Shown: piece by piece, positions 8,487 to 16,444 of the stretch | Layout of the letters: each line of letters starts with the position of its first letter | How positions within the stretch are numbered: the first letter of the stretch is position 1 | Assembly (NCBI GenBank): GCA_029233925.1 | Contig: JARGOX010000003.1 | Span: 254,370 to 318,369 of the forward strand | Length of the DNA: 64,000 bases | Direction of reading: 5' to 3' | DNA from: Rhizobiaceae bacterium | GTDB lineage: Bacteria; Pseudomonadota; Alphaproteobacteria; Rhizobiales; Rhizobiaceae | Program-made: the position numbers and the translations under genes | Notes under the pieces: model-generated | Seen by the model: only the letters and a program-made list of their open reading frames with translations | Databases searched by the model: none | What the model was told of the DNA's origin: nothing

Positions 8487-9632
8487 CTAAACATCGACCC
8501 AGCCACCCTTTTTGTCGCTGGTCAAAACGGCATCACAGACACGCATTTCATAGTGTCCATCATCAAAGCTTGCATAGGTCGCGGATGCTGAGCGCTGCCC
8601 CGCAGCCGCATCCTTATAGACCTGCCGAAACAGTGCAAAGAAGCTGTCGGCAAAACCTTCCACATGCCCGCCCGGCAGGCTGGCGGCGGCGGCACCGGTG
8701 GCATTCATCAAAGCCGCATCGCGCTGCAGGATCTGGTTGGGTGCATCACGATGCCCGATGAACAGATGATCAGGGGTCTCGCTGTCCCACGCGGCAGACG
8801 CCCGAGACCCGGCGATATCCCATTGCAGCGAATTCTTGCGGCCCATATTGATCTGGCTGGTGGACATCACACCTTTGGCTCCGCCATCAAAACGCAGCAT
8901 GATGATTGCCGCATCATCGGTTTCTATGGTGCGGGTTTCCGTGTCGCCAGTGGCCTGGGAAAAGGTCGCAACAGGGCCGACCGGTTTTTCACGCGTCGGA
9001 ATGAATGTCGTCAGATCAGCAAGAACGGAACAGACCTTCTGTCCCGCGATAAAACTGGTCAGGTCAATCCAATGGGTACCAATATCCCCGACCGAGCGCA
9101 GCGCGCCGCCCTCATCCGTTTCCAGTCGCCAATTCCAGTCTGTCGATTTGGCAAGCCAGTCCTGATGATAGTGACCGGTGATGAACCGTATATCACCAAG
9201 ATCGCCGTCCCGGACCATGCCCTGCGCGTGCTGGTTCAGCGGATAGAACCGTATGTTGTAGCAGACGGCGCAGACCCGGCCGCTGGCCTTTGCAAGTTCA
9301 ACCATCTCCGCCGATTGCGCCGCAGTCATCGCCAACGGTTTTTCACAAATCACGTGTTTGCCAGCCGCCAGGATTGCCTTGACCTGAGGGTAGTGCAGAT
9401 GATTGGGCGAGGTGACATGCACCACATCGACACTTTCATCGGCCAGAAGTTCATCGAGGCTGGCATAAGCATGACCAACCCCCATCGTGGCAGCGCCTTC
9501 TGCGCCCCGCTGCGGGCTTGATCCCAGAACGCCGCGCACGTCTGCGCCGAGGCGGCGCAAAGCCCAGGTGTGGACGGTGCCGATAAAACCCGTGCCGATG
9601 ATGGCAGCACCCATAGTTCTGAAATCAGTCAT
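8487..9632 (-). CDS. Gfo/Idh/MocA family NAD(P)-dependent oxidoreductase
   Basis: 381 residues. The Rossmann motif AAIIGTGFIGTVHTWALRRL occupies about residues 9-28, VDVVHVTSPNHLHY and the catalytic-lysine motif ICEKPL follow near residue 100, and a C-terminal Gfo/Idh/MocA domain completes the protein. ATG at 9630-9632 gives MTDFRTMGAAIIG. It is more similar in layout to typical sugar dehydrogenases of this family than the shorter paralogue at 1933-3009. It is 27 bp downstream of an SDR gene and 12 bp upstream of the TIM-barrel isomerase. The combination with an SBP-dependent importer suggests oxidation of an imported sugar or glycoside, perhaps at C3, followed by isomerisation or elimination. 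That pathway is inference. Confidence 0.88.
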   Translation of the reverse strand: MTDFRTMGAAIIGTGFIGTVHTWALRRLGADVRGVLGSSPQRGAEGAATMGVGHAYASLDELLADESVDVVHVTSPNHLHYPQVKAILAAGKHVICEKPLAMTAAQSAEMVELAKASGRVCAVCYNIRFYPLNQHAQGMVRDGDLGDIRFITGHYHQDWLAKSTDWNWRLETDEGGALRSVGDIGTHWIDLTSFIAGQKVCSVLADLTTFIPTREKPVGPVATFSQATGDTETRTIETDDAAIIMLRFDGGAKGVMSTSQINMGRKNSLQWDIAGSRASAAWDSETPDHLFIGHRDAPNQILQRDAALMNATGAAAASLPGGHVEGFADSFFALFRQVYKDAAAGQRSASATYASFDDGHYEMRVCDAVLTSDKKGGWVDV

Positions 9633-9659
9633 TTTTCAAGGATTCCCCTCGTCACAGCA

Positions 9660-10373
9660 TCACGCAACAGAATAGCCGCCGTCAACCGGGATGCACGCAC
9701 CGGTGATGAATTGTGCAGAGTCTGATGCCAGAAACAGTGTCGCTCCGGCAATATCCTCCGGCTGTCCCCAGCGCCCCAGCGGCGTACGCGCATTGACATT
9801 GGCCACATGCACCGGATCGGTCCGGCTTCTTGCCGATTGGGCCGTGACAATGAATCCCGGCGCGATGGCATTGACCCGGATCTTGTCCGCCGCCCAGGCA
9901 ATCGCCAGCGATTTGGTCAGTTGTGTTACAGCAGCCTTGCTTGCGCCGTAGGCCGGATTTTTGGGGCTTCCGAACTGGGCATACATGGACGCAATATTGA
10001 TCAGACTGCCGCCCTGCCTGGAAAGAAGCCCGTGAAACGCTTCTGCCACGCGGAAGGTGCCGTGCAGGTTGACATCCACAACCTTTTCAAAAAAAGCCGG
10101 GTCCATTTCCTCGCCACGGGCGGTGATCGCGGCTCCGTTGATCAGAATGTCGAGTCTTGATGTCTTTGCTGCCAATGCAACGACAGCCGCCGCATCGGTG
10201 ACATCAAGCTGGTGGTAGATGAAGGCATCACGATCCTCAGGTGCAGGCTGATCCTCCACCCCGGTTATGGCAACCTCGGCGCCTGCCTGTTTGAAGGCCC
10301 TTGCGATGGCCGCACCGATTCCGGCCTTGCTGGCTCCGACAACAAGCACGTGTTTATCCGCGAAATCAAACAT
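9660..10373 (-). CDS. Short-chain dehydrogenase/reductase (SDR)
   Basis: 237 residues. The classical SDR features are present: cofactor motif VVGASKAGIGAAIARAF (about residues 11-27), DILINGAA (NAG-like motif), catalytic serine in INIASM, catalytic pair YGASK, and the C-terminal ITGACIPVDGGYSVA. It probably catalyses an NAD(P)-dependent alcohol/ketone interconversion on a sugar or polyol. Its ATG overlaps the stop of the upstream SDR by one base (TGATG at 10371-10375), so the two are translationally coupled and may serve successive steps. The first residue of the TGxxxGxG motif is V instead of T, a tolerated variation. Confidence 0.92.
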   Translation of the reverse strand: MFDFADKHVLVVGASKAGIGAAIARAFKQAGAEVAITGVEDQPAPEDRDAFIYHQLDVTDAAAVVALAAKTSRLDILINGAAITARGEEMDPAFFEKVVDVNLHGTFRVAEAFHGLLSRQGGSLINIASMYAQFGSPKNPAYGASKAAVTQLTKSLAIAWAADKIRVNAIAPGFIVTAQSARSRTDPVHVANVNARTPLGRWGQPEDIAGATLFLASDSAQFITGACIPVDGGYSVA

Positions 10374-11149
10374 CAGGCTGGTGCCCCCGTTACATGTTGT
10401 TCCAGGTCCAGTGCCAAACCTGTCATTGGTGCAGACACGTCACTGAGAAGATAAATGGCAAGCCGCGCCGCGTCCTCGGCCCTGATCAGTTGACCAAGTG
10501 GCAGCCGCGCCGCTGCTTCGGCGGCCCAGGCCTCACCGCGCGCCATGGTCACTGATTGCATCTGATGCTCATGGGGCGTGTTGACCCAGCCAAGATTGAT
10601 ACCGTTGACGCGGATGCGATCTGACAAATGGGCATGGGCGGCATTTTTGGTCAATGTCGACAATGCCCCTTTGCTTGCCGCGTAAATTGCCAGCTCCGGC
10701 GTACCACAATGCGCGTTCATCGACAGTATATTGACGATTGCGCCCGGCGATTTGCGGGCCAGCATGTCCTGCACGCTCGCCTGCATCAAGAAGAAAGCGG
10801 CCCTTGCGTTAATGGCGAAGATGTCGTCCCAGTCTTCGACAGATCCATCGCGAACGCCGCCACGAGTCGTCAAACCCGCCGCGTTCACCAGGCCATCTAT
10901 CCGTCCAAACGCCGCAATCGCTGCCTCCGCAACGTGTTTCGGTGCCGCCCGATCAGCCAGATCAGCGACACAGGTGCGCACGACTTGAGCAGGAAACCTT
11001 TCACGCATGCGCGCCAGTCCCGCAGCGTCCTTATCCGCCAGCAGCAACCCCACGGCTCCAGCCTCTGCTGCCGCCTCGGCGATGGCTGCGCCGATCCCGC
11101 TGGCAGCACCTGTCACCAGGATGACCTTGTCCGTCAGCCCTACGATCAT
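10373..11149 (-). CDS. Short-chain dehydrogenase/reductase (SDR), first gene of the sugar operon
   Basis: 258 residues with the canonical SDR motif VTGAASGIGAAIAEAA (about residues 12-27), GLVNAAG, catalytic serine in VNILSM and YAASK. It is a cytoplasmic NAD(P)-dependent dehydrogenase or reductase. It opens the minus-strand operon running to 1933; the divergent LacI regulator starts about 425 bp away. The C-terminus (MTGLALDLEQHVTGAPA) lacks the usual VDGG motif, which differs from its partner SDR and may indicate another substrate. Gluconate 5-dehydrogenase (IdnO) and glucose dehydrogenase-like enzymes belong to the same superfamily, so a specific name is not justified. Confidence 0.9.
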   Translation of the reverse strand: MIVGLTDKVILVTGAASGIGAAIAEAAAEAGAVGLLLADKDAAGLARMRERFPAQVVRTCVADLADRAAPKHVAEAAIAAFGRIDGLVNAAGLTTRGGVRDGSVEDWDDIFAINARAAFFLMQASVQDMLARKSPGAIVNILSMNAHCGTPELAIYAASKGALSTLTKNAAHAHLSDRIRVNGINLGWVNTPHEHQMQSVTMARGEAWAAEAAARLPLGQLIRAEDAARLAIYLLSDVSAPMTGLALDLEQHVTGAPA

Positions 11150-11573
11150 GCACCGCCCCCTGCAAATCCAGGCCCTTCGTGATCACCAGAGAGCGCCTCT
11201 TTGCGAGCAGGTGCATGAACCGGAGCACTGATTGCCAGCGAGCCGCCGAGGGATGGGTGCCGACTACAGATCGCTGAACGCCAAGCAAAGGCACGGTCGC
11301 CAGCGTCGCGCGCGAATTTTTCAGACCGAACCGATTGTGAAAGGGGCGAATGAGATTCGCCGTATAGTGTCGCCATCGCCATCCTCCCTCTTCGTCCCAG
11401 CGCTGTTCCCGGATAAGGCTTGGAGCCAAATACATCATGAGTCAATCATATTCAGATGTTTTTTGATGTGTTTTTGATTCTTTTATACCAATATCCGCAG
11501 GTGATCCTATAATTGACATTACCTTTCCGATCTGAAATACCTCATTTTACCTCAATCCTTGATTGTGAACGCC
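11150..11573. promoter_or_regulatory. Divergent promoter region between sugar operon and LacI regulator
   Basis: A 424-bp gap that must hold the promoters of both transcription units. The left half reads partly open on the minus strand but shows no family resemblance and I do not annotate a gene. The right half (about 11440-11570) is A+T-rich, as expected for a promoter. A perfect inverted repeat lies at 11345-11361. The unusual length leaves room for a leader or small RNA, but I see no convincing structure other than that repeat. Confidence 0.5.
11345..11361. promoter_or_regulatory. Inverted repeat, candidate LacI-family operator
   Basis: GGCGAAT and ATTCGCC form a perfect 7-bp dyad around GAG. 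It lies about 200 bp upstream of the sugar operon start and about 210 bp upstream of the LacI gene. LacI-family operators are usually dyads with a central CG step, which this one lacks, so the assignment to the neighbouring regulator is tentative. Confidence 0.35.
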
Positions 11574-12581
11574 ATGTCCAATCCCACCCTCGCCGACGTT
11601 GCAGTGCATGCAGAAGTGTCTCTGGCGACCGTGGATCGTGTTTTACATGATCGGCCGGGCGTCAGTGAACGCATGAAGCGGCGGGTTTTCAAAGCAGCAT
11701 CCCAGATTGGCTATCTTGAAATAAAGGCGGATCTGCCAAGAGCCGTTCGCTTGGCCTTCATTCTGCCCGAAGGCACCAATACGTTCGTGCATGAGCTTGC
11801 CCGACATGTCGAAGAGCAGGCCGAGCTTATGCAGCAGGTCAGCGCGACCGTGGAACTGGTGCGCGGATTCGATCCCGTCGCACTGGTCGAAAAATTCACA
11901 TCCCTGCGCCATCGCGTCGATGGCATTGCAATGCTGGCCGTCGATCATCCCATCGTCCGCGAAGCCCTCAGAGGCCTCGTGTCGGCAGGCATGGCCGTTG
12001 CCACCATTGGCTCTGATGTCAGAACAGTTGACCATCTTGGTTATATCGGGATCGACGATATGCAGGCCGGCCGCATGGCCGGTTACCTGATTGGTCGATT
12101 GACCCGTGACCGACCCGGCAAGGTCGCGTTTTTTGCCGGATCACTCTCCTACAGGGGGCATCAGGAACGCGAAATGGGCTTTCGCCAGATCCTGCGCGAA
12201 GAATTCCCCGACCTTGAGGTCGTGGCCCATCGAGAGGTGCAGGACCGCCGTGCGATTGCCGAGATTGCAATGACTGAAATTATCGAACAGCACCCCGACC
12301 TGGATGCTGTCTACAATGCTGGTGGAGGGACGGCCGGGATCGCCACCGTGCTTGAACGGACAGGACGCGCCAAGGAAATCATCTTTATCGCCCATGATCT
12401 GACCGATGGAAACAAGAGCCTTTTGCTGCATGGCACGCTGGACGCACTGATTGATCAGAACGCACGTTTGGAAGTCCGCGAAGCACTGACAACACTGGTT
12501 CATGAAGTCAGAGGCGTTCCCTATCGCATGGTGCCTCCACGGTTGCAGATCGTCTTTCGGGAAAACCTGCCAAGCGAATGA
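11574..12581 (+). CDS. LacI family transcriptional regulator
   Basis: 335 residues from ATG 11574 (MSNPTLADVAVHAEVSLATV); a TTG five codons upstream is an alternative start, and neither has a strong ribosome binding site. The N-terminal LacI helix-turn-helix and hinge helix lie at about residues 4-55 (VDRVLHDRPGVSERMKRRV). A periplasmic-binding-protein-like sensor domain follows, with GYIGIDDMQAGRMAGYLIG and DAVYNAGGGTAGIATVLE, which resembles the sugar-binding proteins of ribose-type importers. It diverges from the nine-gene operon whose importer uses the same type of fold, so it most likely represses that operon and is released by the imported sugar or an intermediate. Confidence 0.92.
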   Translation: MSNPTLADVAVHAEVSLATVDRVLHDRPGVSERMKRRVFKAASQIGYLEIKADLPRAVRLAFILPEGTNTFVHELARHVEEQAELMQQVSATVELVRGFDPVALVEKFTSLRHRVDGIAMLAVDHPIVREALRGLVSAGMAVATIGSDVRTVDHLGYIGIDDMQAGRMAGYLIGRLTRDRPGKVAFFAGSLSYRGHQEREMGFRQILREEFPDLEVVAHREVQDRRAIAEIAMTEIIEQHPDLDAVYNAGGGTAGIATVLERTGRAKEIIFIAHDLTDGNKSLLLHGTLDALIDQNARLEVREALTTLVHEVRGVPYRMVPPRLQIVFRENLPSE

Positions 12582-12668
12582 CAGCAACATTCTCTGTATC
12601 CAATGGCCCCTTTTCTCCATGATTCAGTGGATCCTGGCGGACAGCACTCCTGGAGTTTAAAACATCCG

Positions 12669-14156
12669 TCACCGTTGCAACTGCCGGGCTTCAAGGTCAA
12701 TGGCCGATTGCATGCCCCCTTCGAGAATGACAGACAGGATCGCCTCGACCATTTCCCGCCAGGGCGCATGATCACGCAGCTCTGCCGAAAAGACATCCGA
12801 CAACCCATGCAGGGCGTCGGATATCGACCCGGCGTCCATCGTCGAAGCTGCAAGCGCGGCAGCGATGCGAGCCTCGCGCGGGTCACGCAAGGCATATCCT
12901 GTGCCGTCTTCCCGCTTGCCCAGACAATAGCGCATCCATGCAGCGACAGCGAAAGCAAAGGGGCGAAGGTCCTGCCCGTTGTCCAGCGCCCTGAGGGCCG
13001 GCTTGAGCAATCTCTGCGGCAGTTTCTCCGTTCCATCCATGGCGATCTGATAGGTCTCATGGGCTATTTCCGGATTGCAGAAACGCGCTGCAAGGGCCTG
13101 CCCATAGGCGTCCAGATCAATACCTGACAGCGGCTCAAGCGTCTCTGCCGCAGCGTTCAGATGCCGCGCCACCAATTGCGAAAGACCCCGATTGCCCATG
13201 GCATCGCGCACATAGGTGCAACCGGCCAGAAACCCCGCATAGGCAATCATTGAATGGGCGCCATTGAGCATGCTCAGCTTCATCTGCTCGTAAGGAGCCA
13301 CATCGTCGACGAAGATCGCACCACCGACCTCCCAGGCAGGGCGCCCCTGCGGGAAATGATCTTCTATAACCCATTGTATAAAAGGCTCTGTCTCAATGGC
13401 CGCCTGGTCTTCAGCCCCGACCATGCGCGCCACATCCAGCAAGGTTTTTTCCGTCGACGCCGGTGTAATGCGATCAACCATGGTGCTGGGAAATGCAACA
13501 TGAGAGGCGATCCAGTCTCCCAGATCCGTATCCACACGTTTGGCGAAATCCACCACGCAGGCGCGCACCATCTTGCCGTTCTCCGGCAGATTGTCACAAC
13601 AAAGAACAGTAAAAGGAGGCAAGCCTTCGGCGCGTCGCAACCGCAGGCCTTCACACAGAAAACCGATCACACCAATCGGGTTTTGCGGATCGGCAAGGTC
13701 ATGGGCAATCGCCGGATGGGCCAAATCAACGCGGCCGGTGTCGCGCTGAATGCCATAGGCTTTTTCCGTAACCGTCAGACTGACAATACGCGTCGCAGGA
13801 TCGGTCAATGCCTTCATGACACCGGCCCTGTCTCGTGTTGCGGCAATCACACGCGCAACGCTGGCGATAATCCGCGCATGGGTTCCCGCTTCACTGCGCT
13901 CAAGCAGCGTGTATAGCCCGTTTTGTGCATTGAGCGCATCGGCAACATCGGTTCCGCGCAGGCTGACGCCGATGATCCGCCAATCGCCGCCGCCATCTGC
14001 AAGCGCATCATCCGTATAGACAGCCTGATGGGCGCGATGAAATGCGCCGATGCCCAGATGCACGATGCCGGCGCCATGGGTTTGCGGCGCATAACCGGGC
14101 AATTGCACCCCGGCGGCAACATCCTTCAATGCGTCAAGACGAGGAACACGAGTCAT
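12669..14156 (-). CDS. uxuB: Mannitol dehydrogenase family protein, probably fructuronate reductase (D-mannonate oxidoreductase)
   Basis: 495 residues, typical for polyol-specific long-chain dehydrogenases. The N-terminal Rossmann part includes IVHLGIGAFHRAHQAVYTDD (about residues 30-49). The catalytic signature K-x4-N-x2-H is visible in KLSMLNGAHS. The family contains mannitol 2-dehydrogenase, fructuronate reductase (UxuB) and tagaturonate reductase. I prefer UxuB because the gene overlaps mannonate dehydratase uxuA by 4 bp (14153-14156, ATGA), so its product fructuronate/mannonate conversion feeds that enzyme. It converges with the LacI gene. Mannitol or arabinitol dehydrogenase remains possible. 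Confidence 0.82.
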   Translation of the reverse strand: MTRVPRLDALKDVAAGVQLPGYAPQTHGAGIVHLGIGAFHRAHQAVYTDDALADGGGDWRIIGVSLRGTDVADALNAQNGLYTLLERSEAGTHARIIASVARVIAATRDRAGVMKALTDPATRIVSLTVTEKAYGIQRDTGRVDLAHPAIAHDLADPQNPIGVIGFLCEGLRLRRAEGLPPFTVLCCDNLPENGKMVRACVVDFAKRVDTDLGDWIASHVAFPSTMVDRITPASTEKTLLDVARMVGAEDQAAIETEPFIQWVIEDHFPQGRPAWEVGGAIFVDDVAPYEQMKLSMLNGAHSMIAYAGFLAGCTYVRDAMGNRGLSQLVARHLNAAAETLEPLSGIDLDAYGQALAARFCNPEIAHETYQIAMDGTEKLPQRLLKPALRALDNGQDLRPFAFAVAAWMRYCLGKREDGTGYALRDPREARIAAALAASTMDAGSISDALHGLSDVFSAELRDHAPWREMVEAILSVILEGGMQSAIDLEARQLQR

Positions 14157-15370
14157 GAATTCAATCCTGCTGTCGAATGGGAAAGTGCGGCGGCGACCCC
14201 GCGCAATTCGGCAAGGCCCTTCAACCGGCCGATGGACGGGTAACCCGGTTGCGTGCGCCGCGTCAGATCATCGAGAATATCCTGTCCGTGGTCCGGCCGC
14301 ATGGGAATCTGATGGTCCTTGCGCCCAGCCGTTTGGCGGCGCGCCTCTTCGCGCAGAACTTCGGCGATCAGCGCCACCATATCGGTGTCACCGCCCAGAT
14401 GCTCGGCTTCGTAAAAGGAACCTTGAATCGCCGCACTCTCGCGCTTGACGTTGCGCAGATGCAGAAAATGAACCCGGTCACCCAGTCGCCGCATCATGCC
14501 AGGCAAGTCATTGTCCGGTCGCACCCCAAGAGAACCGGAACAAAGCGTGATGCCATTGGACGGCGAATCGACAGCGTCGAGAATCGTTCGGTAGTCACTC
14601 TCGGTTGACATGACGCGCGGCAGACCGAGAAGTCCGAAAGGCGGATCATCCGGGTGGCAACACATACGAATACCGAGAGACTCGGCAACGGGAATAACGT
14701 CCTCGAGGAAAGCAATGTAATGCGAACGCAATTGTGCCTCGCTGATTGCGTCATACTCGCTCAAATGCAGGCGAACATCATCCAGCGTCAGTTTTTCTGC
14801 TGCACCGGGAAGACCAAAAGCAACGTTTTTGGCAAGCCTGTCGCAGGTTTCATCGCTCATGGCCGCGAAGCGCTGTTTTGCCTCAGCCACCACGTCAGCA
14901 GGGAAATCCGCTTCGGCGCCCGGTCGCTTGAGAATGTGAATGTCAAAAACGGCAAAATCCACATAGTCGAAACGCATGCAGGTACCGCCATGGGGCAGCC
15001 GCCAGGCAAGATCCGTGCGTGTCCAGTCAAGAACAGGCATGAAATTATAGCACAGGACCTCTATCCCGGCGGCGGCAATATTGCGCAGACTTTGCTTGTA
15101 ATGGGCAATATGTTCTTGCCAGTCGCCCTTCTGTTTCTTGATGTCCTCAGAAACGGGAAGGCTTTCCACCACGTCCCAGGCAAGACCCGAGGCAGAACCG
15201 TCCTTGAAGTGGCTGATGTCTGCCTGGCGTCTTGCAATCTCATCTGCCGTCCAGAGGGCCCCACTGGGAATGTGGTGCAATGCTGACACAATCCCTTCGG
15301 CTCCCGCCTGCGAAATGTCGTCAATGGACACGAGGTCACCGGGACCAAACCAACGCCAAGTCTGTTTCAT
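14153..15370 (-). CDS. uxuA: Mannonate dehydratase
   Basis: 405 residues, matching the UxuA family (about 390-400). The start is MKQTWRWFGPGDLVSIDDIS with GGAGG 8 bp upstream of ATG 15368-15370; the open frame continues 22 codons upstream but lacks a better start. Family blocks include VESLPVSEDIKKQKGDW, YNFMPVLDWTRTDL, MCCHPDDPPFGLLGLPRV, LCSGSLGVRPDNDLPGMM and VHFLHLRNVKRE; the Cys and His residues in these blocks match the metal-binding residues of the TIM-barrel enzyme. It dehydrates D-mannonate to 2-keto-3-deoxy-D-gluconate. Coupled to uxuB downstream and divergent from a GntR regulator. Confidence 0.95.
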   Translation of the reverse strand: MKQTWRWFGPGDLVSIDDISQAGAEGIVSALHHIPSGALWTADEIARRQADISHFKDGSASGLAWDVVESLPVSEDIKKQKGDWQEHIAHYKQSLRNIAAAGIEVLCYNFMPVLDWTRTDLAWRLPHGGTCMRFDYVDFAVFDIHILKRPGAEADFPADVVAEAKQRFAAMSDETCDRLAKNVAFGLPGAAEKLTLDDVRLHLSEYDAISEAQLRSHYIAFLEDVIPVAESLGIRMCCHPDDPPFGLLGLPRVMSTESDYRTILDAVDSPSNGITLCSGSLGVRPDNDLPGMMRRLGDRVHFLHLRNVKRESAAIQGSFYEAEHLGGDTDMVALIAEVLREEARRQTAGRKDHQIPMRPDHGQDILDDLTRRTQPGYPSIGRLKGLAELRGVAAALSHSTAGLNS

Positions 15371-15394
15371 CACCCCTCCAACAGTTTTCCTGAC

Positions 15395-15416
15395 CGATGA
15401 CCATACATTGTCATCG
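15395..15416. promoter_or_regulatory. Inverted repeat upstream of uxuA
   Basis: CGATGAC (15395-15401) and GTCATCG (15410-15416) form a perfect 7-bp dyad with an 8-bp spacer, 25-46 bp upstream of the uxuA start. The position suits an operator overlapping the promoter or the start of the transcript. It is unrelated in sequence to the longer palindrome near gntR. Confidence 0.4.
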
Positions 15417-15434
15417 CTCGTCAACACGACATCC

Positions 15435-15502
15435 AAATCACCCAGACCGGCAAATCACCCAGACCGGCAAATCGTCCAGACCGCCAAGTCTTCCGGACCG
15501 GC
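15435..15502. repeat. Four tandem 17-bp repeats in the uxuA-gntR intergenic region
   Basis: The unit AAATCACCCAGACCGGC occurs twice exactly (15435-15451, 15452-15468), then twice degenerate (15469-15485, AAATCGTCCAGACCGCC; 15486-15502, AAGTCTTCCGGACCGGC). A core of CCAGACCG or CCGGACCG recurs every 17 bp. This may be a variable-number repeat that alters promoter spacing, or a series of binding sites. Confidence 0.85.
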
Positions 15503-15518
15503 TAAGCAATAGCTGTTC

Positions 15519-15543
15519 GTTAACATCAAAATTTGATGTTAAC
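15519..15543. promoter_or_regulatory. 25-bp perfect palindrome, candidate GntR operator
   Basis: Two 12-nt arms, GTTAACATCAAA and its exact complement, flank a single A. The site is 43 bp upstream of the GntR/FCD regulator start and 149 bp upstream of uxuA. A perfect dyad of this length in a divergent promoter region is a strong operator candidate, most simply for the neighbouring GntR protein regulating itself and the uxu genes. Confidence 0.65.
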
Positions 15544-15586
15544 TAGTATGGTAGCATGGCATATAGGCTTAATTGGAGGATAATTC

Positions 15587-16282
15587 TTGGCCATTCAGAC
15601 GAACCCCGCATGGAAAATAGACCCGCGAACGCCGATAGGGCCACAACTCTTTCGCATTTTGCGTGAGCGGATCATCCGAGCGGACATCAGGCCCGGAACC
15701 CTGATATCAGAGGCGGAAATTGCCCGCACCTATACGCTGAGCCGTCAACCGGTTCGAGAAGCCTTCATCAAGCTGACCGAGCAGGGCCTGGTGCAAGTAC
15801 GCCCTCAGCGCGGCACATTGGTCCGGAAAATATCCATGGCAGCCGTCATGGATGCGCGCTTTGTGCGCGAAGCGATCGAGGCGGATATTGTCAAGATGGT
15901 CGCGACCAAGGCAGACCCGGCAGTGGTGGCGGAACTGAAGAAACAGATTCTGTTGCAGCAGAACACAGAGGAAAAAGACGGCTCCGGCTTCATGGAACTG
16001 GACGAACGCTTCCACCGCACTCTCGCGGAAGCCGCCGGAAAGACCTATGCATGGGGGGTCATCGAAGACATCAAGGCGCAGATGGACCGGGTGCGCTACC
16101 TGTCATTCATCCGCTTTCCCATGCGCAAATTGATCGCCCAACATGAAACAGTGGTCAATGCCATTGCCGCTGGCGACCCGCAAATTGCCGACAGGGCCAT
16201 GCGCGATCACCTTCGCGAAATTCTGTCGACACTGCCGGACATCGCAGCAGCGCAACCGGAATTTTTTGAGGTGCCGGAATGA
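15587..16282 (+). CDS. GntR family transcriptional regulator, FCD (FadR) subfamily
   Basis: 231 residues. Start is TTG at 15587: the sequence TTGGAGGAT places a consensus GGAGGA 6 bp upstream, and no ATG fits. The N-terminal winged helix lies at about residues 15-80 (LISEAEIARTYTLSRQPVREAFIKL) and an FCD ligand-binding all-helical domain at about 90-220 (DERFHRTLAEAAGK, IAQHETVVNAIAAGD, AMRDHLREIL). UxuR/ExuR-type regulators of hexuronate catabolism belong here, and the gene diverges from uxuA, so control of uxuAB and perhaps of the downstream dehydrogenase is likely. The rare start codon may keep repressor levels low. Confidence 0.92.
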   Translation: MAIQTNPAWKIDPRTPIGPQLFRILRERIIRADIRPGTLISEAEIARTYTLSRQPVREAFIKLTEQGLVQVRPQRGTLVRKISMAAVMDARFVREAIEADIVKMVATKADPAVVAELKKQILLQQNTEEKDGSGFMELDERFHRTLAEAAGKTYAWGVIEDIKAQMDRVRYLSFIRFPMRKLIAQHETVVNAIAAGDPQIADRAMRDHLREILSTLPDIAAAQPEFFEVPE

Positions 16283-16444
16283 ACAATCAAAGGGCCGAAT
16301 AGAACAAGTAAAAATGCATTGTCTCTATCGGGAGAAGTAACAAGAAGATGATTGTGAAAGTGAGTGCCGATGCGACCTTTGGCCTGGCTGATCAATCTTT
16401 GCAAACCGGCTCCCTTTGCGGTGCCAGACCCAGGATGTTGAAAA

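Noticed and set aside
11146-11445. Minus-strand 99-codon open frame ending in an ATGA overlap with the first SDR gene
   Set aside because: The overlap looks operon-like, but the translation has no recognisable family, no signal or domain, and another frame is open over the same bases. I treat the region as a promoter region.
12582-12668. Possible terminator between the convergent LacI and uxuB genes
   Set aside because: TCCA/TGGA arms are too short, and no T-run is in the right place.
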